Below are positions 42,805-46,969 of a stretch of DNA of 46,969 bases, in pieces. Position 1 is the first letter of the stretch. Every line of letters begins with the position of its first letter. The translations under genes and the position numbers were made by a program. A model generated the notes under the pieces. It was not told where the DNA came from. It saw only the letters and a list, made by a program, of their open reading frames with translations, and searched no databases. Origin of the DNA: Croceicoccus pelagius (GTDB lineage Bacteria > Pseudomonadota > Alphaproteobacteria > Sphingomonadales > Sphingomonadaceae); contig NZ_LYWY01000027.1 in NCBI RefSeq assembly GCF_001661915.1, positions 1-46,969 on the forward strand, written 5' to 3'.

Positions 42805-43734
42805 ATGTCGACAGTCGATCACGTCCGACGTTTCAGGCACGGAATTGTGTCCAGTTTTTGGCACACTCCGACGCTGCTGCTGTGCCTGGCAAGTTTCTTT
42901 TGGGCATTGAACCCGATTGTCGGTCGGGCGATTCGAGACGACCTGACCCCAGTGACGATAGGCTTCTGGCGATGGCTTATCGCCGCGGCATGTGTCCTGC
43001 CATTCGCCTGGCCGCATCTTCGCGATGACCTTCCGGCTATTCGCCGGTCCTGGCCCTTCCTGGGATTGCTGGGGTTCTTTGGTGTCGGGGTCTTTTCCTT
43101 GCTCGTCTACAGTAGTCTCCAGCTGACTACGGCAACAAACAATCTGCTGCTCCAATCCACCATGCCGATCATGACGCTGGTCATGCCGGCAGTGATTTTC
43201 CGCGAACGCGTGGCCTTGCTCCATTTTGCCTGCGCCGGACTGTCGATCTTGGGCGTCGCATGGTTCATGACCAAGGGGCAATTGGCGAACCTGCGCCTCG
43301 AGGCGCTCAACACTGGCGATCTGCTAGCGTTGGCCGCGGTGTTTCTCTACGCCGCCTATGCGACGTCCTTGCGCAAGGCACCCCAGCTGCATCACCTGAG
43401 CCTGCTGGTGGTGTTGTTTGCGGCGGGTATCGTCTCGCTTGCCATCCCCTACGCATTGCACCTGTTGCTCGAAGGCCCGTCCGCTCTCTCGCTAACCTCG
43501 GCAAGTGCGCTGGTGTTCATTGGCATCTTTCCTTCACTCGTTTCCTATGCCTTGTTCAACCGGGCGGTTGCCCTCATTGGATCGATGCGGGCCGGCATCT
43601 ACATGAACCTTCCGGCGGTGTTTGGCGTATTGATGGCTGTACCGCTCCTGGGAGAGAGGTTTGAGCAATATCATGTACTTGGATCGCTGATCATAATCGC
43701 GTCGATCCTGTTGTCGAGGAAAGTCAAAAAATGA
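42805..43734 (+). CDS. EamA/DMT-superfamily transporter
   Basis: Ten-helix drug/metabolite transporter of 309 residues with two EamA repeats (LASFFWALNPIVGRAIRDDL starts the first; LAAVFLYAAYATSLRKAP starts the second; final ILLSRKVKK on the cytoplasmic side). ATG 42805 (MSTVDHVRRF) chosen; upstream in-frame ATGs would put the start inside the promoter region. Its TGA overlaps the ATG of the following synthetase gene (ATGA at 43731-43734). It may export or import a metabolite of the pathway; not determinable from sequence. Confidence 0.87.
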   Translation: MSTVDHVRRFRHGIVSSFWHTPTLLLCLASFFWALNPIVGRAIRDDLTPVTIGFWRWLIAAACVLPFAWPHLRDDLPAIRRSWPFLGLLGFFGVGVFSLLVYSSLQLTTATNNLLLQSTMPIMTLVMPAVIFRERVALLHFACAGLSILGVAWFMTKGQLANLRLEALNTGDLLALAAVFLYAAYATSLRKAPQLHHLSLLVVLFAAGIVSLAIPYALHLLLEGPSALSLTSASALVFIGIFPSLVSYALFNRAVALIGSMRAGIYMNLPAVFGVLMAVPLLGERFEQYHVLGSLIIIASILLSRKVKK

Positions 43735-45676
43735 GTTCAACCGGAAACCCATCGTCGCAGGGCGCAATACGCCGCCTTGAGAGGGCACAGCAACAATACG
43801 CCGCCTTGAGAGGGCACAGCAAGAAGCCAGCGAGAACGCAGCCGAATTCTGGGGGCGGGCAGCCCAAGCCATCGACTGGTTCACGCCCCCGAATGTGGCA
43901 TTTGATGATATTGAGGGATGGTTCCCGGACGGCAAGCTGAACACCTGCCATAATTGTCTCGACCGGCATGCGGCAGCAGGTCGCGGCGGATCCACTGCGC
44001 TGATTTACGACAGCCCGGTCACCAAGACGATCAAGCGGTACAGCTATTCCGAACTTCTCGAACAAACGGGTCGGGTGGCAGCAATGCTCAAGAACCTGGG
44101 AGTGGCGCAAGGAGATCGGGTGGTCATCTACATGCCGATGGTCCCGGAGACCGTCTTTGCCATGCTCGCCTGCGCCCGGCTCGGTGTGGTTCATTCGGTG
44201 GTGTTCGGCGGCTTTTCGCCACTCGAACTCGCCAAACGCATCGACGATGCCACGCCGAAACTTGTCTTGACCGCTTCTTGTGGGATCGAAGGCGGACGAA
44301 CGATCGCTTACAAGCCATTGGTGGACGAGGCGATCGCGCTGACCTCTCACCCGGTCCAGAACGTCGTGCTCCTCCAGCGCGAACAGGTTGCCGCCACGCT
44401 AAACCCGTACCGCGATATCGATTGGATGGAACTTCGTACACGCACCATTGGCGATGAAATACCGCCCTGCGCTCCGGTAGCGGCAACCGATCCGCTGTAT
44501 GTACTCTACACTTCGGGAACAACTGGCCTGCCCAAAGGCGTGGTGCGCGAGAATGGCGGAAATGCTGTGGCGCTGGCCTGGTCCATGGAAAATATCTATG
44601 GTATCGAAGTCGGCGACACGTTCTGGGCGGCTTCCGATGTCGGCTGGGTGGTCGGTCACAGCTATATTGTCTATGGACCCTTGCTCGTCGGAGCGACAAC
44701 CGTCCTGTTCGAAGGCAAGCCGGTCGGAACACCCGACCCCGGGACATTCTGGCGGATCATCGCCCGTCACCACGTGAAGTCGTTCTTCACCGCGCCGACC
44801 GCAATCCGCGCCATCCGCAAGGAAGACCCTGACGGAAGGTTGCTCGGGCAGATCGGCACCGGACGATGCCAGGCAATCTTTCTGGCTGGCGAACGCGCCG
44901 ATCCCGATACGATAGACTGGCTTGAACAGAACAGCGGCCTGCCCGTGATCGACCATTGGTGGCAAACAGAGCTGGGCTGGCCCGCCATCGCCACCTGCAT
45001 TGGCCTGGGTGATCGACGCCGCAAGCGCGGCAGCGCCGGCTTGGCGGTGCCGGGCTATGAGTTCGCGATCCTGGACGATCACGGAAAGCCCGTTGCCGAA
45101 GGCGACAGCGGCAATGTCGTCATTCGTGCGCCGCTAGCGCCTGGGGCCTTCCGGACCCTTTGGAACAACAAGGCGGGCTATGAGAAGAATTTTGCGACTT
45201 TTCCCGGTTTCTATGAAACGGGCGATGCCGGCTATCGCGACCTCGACGGCTTTCTCCACATCATGGGGCGCACCGACGACATCATCAATGTCGCTGGTCA
45301 CCGGCTTTCGACCGGTCAGATGGAACAGATCGTCGCGAGCCAGGACGGCGTTGCCGAATGTGCTGTAATTGGCGCCGATGATCCGATCAAAGGCATGATT
45401 CCGATTGCCTTTGTCTCTGCCCGCACCGGGCACGACGGCGACGAGGCTCTGGCAAGCCGCACAGTTGAAGCCGTGCGCGACGAGCTCGGCGCGCTGGCGG
45501 CTCTGAAGAAAGTCCATGTTGTGCCGCAATTGCCCAAAACCCGTTCCGGCAAGATTCTGCGCAACTTGCTGCGCAAGATCGTCAACAGCGAGCCTTTTGA
45601 AATTCCTCCCACAATTGAGGACACTTCTGTTCCCGCGGCAATTGCCACGTTAGTGGAGGCCAAGTCGGCGAAATGA
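43731..45676 (+). pseudogene. Propionyl-CoA synthetase-like acyl-CoA ligase, frameshifted by a 29-bp duplication
   Basis: AMP-forming acyl-CoA synthetase of the PrpE/Acs branch. From ATG 43731 the frame reads MSSTGNPSSQGAIRRLERAQQ, then a perfect 29-bp tandem duplication (43765-43822) throws it out of frame. Removing one copy restores EASENAAEFWGRAAQAIDWF and joins the main frame, giving 638 residues, the normal PrpE length (1946 minus 29 is divisible by 3). The rest is intact: LYTSGTTGLPKGV, WWQTELGWP, YETGDAGYRD, GRTDDIINVAGHRLSTGQ and the Lys of KTRSGKILRNLLRK. A GTG at 43895 could give a 593-residue protein without a clear ribosome site. Probably inactive, or switchable by slippage. Confidence 0.85.
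43765..43822. repeat. Perfect 29-bp tandem duplication inside the acyl-CoA synthetase gene
   Basis: Two identical adjacent copies, 43765-43793 and 43794-43822, each beginning CAATACGCCG and ending GGCACAGCAA. The length is not a multiple of three, so it shifts the reading frame of the host gene. Such a repeat can be lost by replication slippage. Confidence 0.97.
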
Positions 45677-45701
45677 CTATCGCGGCAGCTCGTTTCGCGA
45701 T

Positions 45702-45863
45702 TCAATGCCCCATTGACATGCCGCCCGATTTCGTCGGTCGCGGGGCGAGCCAGATGAGGGCCGTGGCCATTAAAAGCATGGCGGAGGTTGCCCAAAAAAC
45801 GTGAATGACCGCCAGCGTGGTCGCCTCCATTTCGACCATATTGCTTATCACCTGCCGGAACTG
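45702..45863 (-). pseudogene. C-terminal stub of a DHA2-type (EmrB/QacA-like) MFS transporter cut by the IS element
   Basis: On the minus strand, from the IS boundary to TGA at 45702-45704, one frame reads YSQFRQVISNMVEMEATTLA, then VIHVFWATSAMLLMATALIW and LAPRPTKSGG before the stop. A glutamate-containing amphipathic segment, then a last transmembrane helix and a short basic/proline tail is the normal C-terminus of 14-helix DHA2 exporters. The remaining, larger N-terminal part should lie beyond the right edge of the window, past the IS element. Too short for a confident subfamily, but the frame and hydrophobicity support it. Confidence 0.6.
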
Positions 45864-45890
45864 TGAATAGCCCCGAGTTGTCTAGACGCC
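45864..45890. repeat. Terminal inverted repeat of the IS3 element (orfB side)
   Basis: Starts TGAATAGCCCC and ends GACGCC; matches the reverse complement of 46941-46967 at 22 of 27 positions. The orfB stop codon (45882-45884) lies within it. Confidence 0.85.
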
Positions 45891-46787
45891 CTCGGTGCTC
45901 ATCATCTGCTGCCGTTCGAACTCTACGGGTGACAGCATCCCGTTCCTCACATGCTTGCGTATCGGGTTGTAGAACATCTCGATGTAATCGAACACATCCT
46001 GCCTGGCCTCGTCTCGTGAGCGATAGGTCCGTCGCCGGATGCGTTCACGCTTGAGCAGGTTGAAGAAGCTCTCGACCACCGCGTTGTCATGGCAGTTGCC
46101 ACGCCGGCTCATCGAGTGCTCCAGGTTGTGCGCCTTCAGGAACGAGGCCCAGTCCATGCTGGTAAACTGCGATCCTTGATCCGAGTGGATCAGCACGGTG
46201 TTCTTCGGCTTCCTGCGCCACACCGCCATCAGCAGTGCCTGCAGGACCAGATCGGTGATCTGGCGGTTCTGCATCGACCAGCCCACCACTCGGCGGGAGT
46301 AAAGGTCGATCACCACCGCCAGATAGGCAAAGCCCTCCTGCGTCCTGATGTAGGTGATGTCGGTCACCCATGTCTTGTCGGGTGCCGCGACATCGAACTG
46401 GCGGGCCAGCGTATTGTCGACCACCCTGGATGGCTTGCCACCATAGCTGCCCGGCCTGCGCTTGTAGCCGATCCTCGCTTTAATACCCGCCAGACTGGCG
46501 AGACGCGCCACGCGGTTCGGGCAGCAAGTCTCGCCCTGATCGAGCAGGTCGTCATGCAGCTTGCGATAGCCATAGACCTTGCCGCTGTCTTCCCATGCCT
46601 GCCGGAGCAGCTCGGTCTGCCGAGCATCTTCCTTCGCCCGTCTGCTCAACGGGTTCTTCAACCAGGCGTAGAAGCCGCTGGGCTGGATGCGCAGACACCG
46701 GCACATCGCGCGCACCGGGAACAGCGTGCGATGCTCGGCAACGAACGCGTATCTCACTTTGCATCCCTGGCGGAACGAAGTGGCCAA
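45882..46787 (-). CDS. IS3-family transposase OrfB (DDE integrase domain)
   Basis: Catalytic half of the IS3 transposase, 301 residues. HTH_21-type N-terminal segment (FPVRAMCRCLRIQPSGFYAW, YGYRKLHDDLL) and rve integrase core with the DDE triad: Asp in TWVTDITYI, Asp in IHSDQGSQF, Glu in NAVVESFFNLLKRE. The frame is intact to VEFERQQMMSTEGV. Starts at TTG 46787 if read alone; normally it is expressed by -1 frameshifting from orfA, which the changes in orfA should prevent here. It could still act if OrfA is supplied by another copy. Confidence 0.93.
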   Translation of the reverse strand: MATSFRQGCKVRYAFVAEHRTLFPVRAMCRCLRIQPSGFYAWLKNPLSRRAKEDARQTELLRQAWEDSGKVYGYRKLHDDLLDQGETCCPNRVARLASLAGIKARIGYKRRPGSYGGKPSRVVDNTLARQFDVAAPDKTWVTDITYIRTQEGFAYLAVVIDLYSRRVVGWSMQNRQITDLVLQALLMAVWRRKPKNTVLIHSDQGSQFTSMDWASFLKAHNLEHSMSRRGNCHDNAVVESFFNLLKRERIRRRTYRSRDEARQDVFDYIEMFYNPIRKHVRNGMLSPVEFERQQMMSTEGV

Positions 46788-46908
46788 AGGTCAAATACGC
46801 GGTGGCTTTTTTTAGGATGTCGCGCTCCTCGGTCACCCGGTAGCCGCGCTCGGTGATCTGGGCCACCGCATCACGCTTGAACTCGTCGCTGAAATTAGCT
46901 TTCCCCAT
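46552..46908 (-). pseudogene. IS3 OrfA remnant with internal deletion
   Basis: Starts well (GGAGG, ATG 46908, MGKANFSDEFKRDAVAQITE) but jumps from ITERGYR directly to VTEERDILKKATAY, so most of the helix-turn-helix and the leucine-zipper part (about 50 residues) is missing. After KKATAY the frame runs into sequence that does not belong to OrfA and overlaps orfB; the expected end (ARDAK-stop) appears in the -1 frame instead. Removing 20 bases (46773-46792) would restore both this end and the normal -1 relation to orfB. Only 46792-46908 is genuine OrfA coding sequence. Confidence 0.75.
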
Positions 46909-46940
46909 CGTCGCCTCCTGTCCTCAAATTTAGGAAAGAA

Positions 46941-46967
46941 GGCGTCCACAAATCTAGGGGCTATTCA
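46941..46967. repeat. Terminal inverted repeat of the IS3 element (orfA side)
   Basis: Reads GGCGTCC ... GGGGCTATTCA on the plus strand, the reverse complement partner of 45864-45890. The window ends two bases later (AC). Confidence 0.85.
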
Positions 46968-46969
46968 AC

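Larger units (their letters stand above)
45864..46967 (-). mobile_element. IS3-family insertion sequence with a damaged orfA
   Basis: A 1104-bp element bounded by 27-bp terminal inverted repeats (22 of 27 matching, tips TGAATAGCCCC). It contains orfA and orfB on the minus strand with an A7G slippery run (T7 at 46807-46813 on the plus strand) where -1 frameshifting would normally make the OrfAB transposase. orfA has lost about 50 codons internally and seems to carry 20 extra bases (46773-46792). Adding back the missing DNA would give about 1.25 kb, normal for the family. The left flank is ACTG and the two bases visible at the right flank are AC, compatible with a 4-bp target duplication. Confidence 0.88.

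Noticed and set aside
43765-43822. Possible CRISPR or iteron repeat
   Set aside because: Only two identical copies, directly adjacent without spacers, inside a coding gene; it is a simple tandem duplication.
45316-45795. Minus-strand 159-codon open frame over the synthetase 3' end
   Set aside because: Its first part overlaps the transporter stub in the wrong frame; the frame one base away gives the recognisable transporter C-terminus.
1-46969. tRNA, rRNA, prophage, CRISPR array or replication origin
   Set aside because: No cloverleaf, rRNA-like sequence, phage structural gene, spaced repeat array or DnaA-box cluster was recognised on either strand by eye.

Overview
The window looks like a GC-rich alphaproteobacterial chromosome or plasmid segment, most likely from a sphingomonad (Novosphingobium/Sphingobium type). 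This rests on a large TonB-dependent receptor, catabolic genes scattered over several short operons, and the general flavour of the proteins; no rRNA or tRNA is present to confirm it. Almost everything is catabolic, aimed at phenolic or other aromatic compounds and at CoA-bound intermediates.

Region 1 (1-12.1 kb, + strand): TonB receptor, a GabD-like aldehyde dehydrogenase, a UbiX-type prenyl-FMN synthase, a small Tat-signal protein, a p-cresol methylhydroxylase (PCMH)-type flavoprotein, an aromatic aldehyde dehydrogenase, a UbiD-type decarboxylase with its small VdcD-like zinc-ribbon partner, a second PCMH-like flavoprotein that has lost key residues, and a lipoprotein cytochrome c. Together they suggest oxidation of a 4-alkylphenol to an aldehyde, then an acid, then non-oxidative decarboxylation. 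A decayed aromatic-acid transporter (12.13-12.49 kb) marks the end of this module.

Region 2 (12.5-24.5 kb): a glutaryl-CoA dehydrogenase (+), then a tightly packed ten-gene minus-strand operon led by a meta-cleavage-type C-C hydrolase. It encodes three acyl-CoA dehydrogenases, an R-specific hydratase 2, an MFE-2-like (3R)-hydroxyacyl-CoA dehydrogenase, a thiolase, and three proteins resembling methylsuccinyl-CoA dehydrogenase, mesaconyl-CoA C1-C4 CoA transferase and mesaconyl-C4-CoA hydratase. It could carry out an R-type beta-oxidation plus a methylsuccinyl-CoA to citramalyl-CoA branch.

Region 3 (24.6-29.6 kb): divergent HpaH-like hydratase, HpaI-like aldolase and a glutarate-type CoA-transferase, then a minus-strand MFS exporter and an IclR regulator. 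Region 4 (29.8-42.7 kb): a membrane di-iron desaturase/hydroxylase, a flavin (LLM) monooxygenase and a ketopantoate-reductase homologue (+), converging on a nine-gene minus-strand operon: ring-hydroxylating oxygenase alpha and beta, aryl-alcohol dehydrogenase, pyruvate phosphate dikinase, a DHDPS-family aldolase, a second ketopantoate-reductase homologue, a tartrate/malate dehydrogenase, a DUF1330 protein and a BphX-like membrane protein.

Region 5 (42.8-46.97 kb): an EamA transporter overlapping a propionyl-CoA-synthetase-like gene that is frameshifted by a perfect 29-bp tandem duplication, the C-terminal stub of a DHA2 transporter, and a damaged IS3-family element that cut that transporter and ends two bases before the window does. 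Both module edges therefore show gene decay, as expected for an assembled and rearranged catabolic island.
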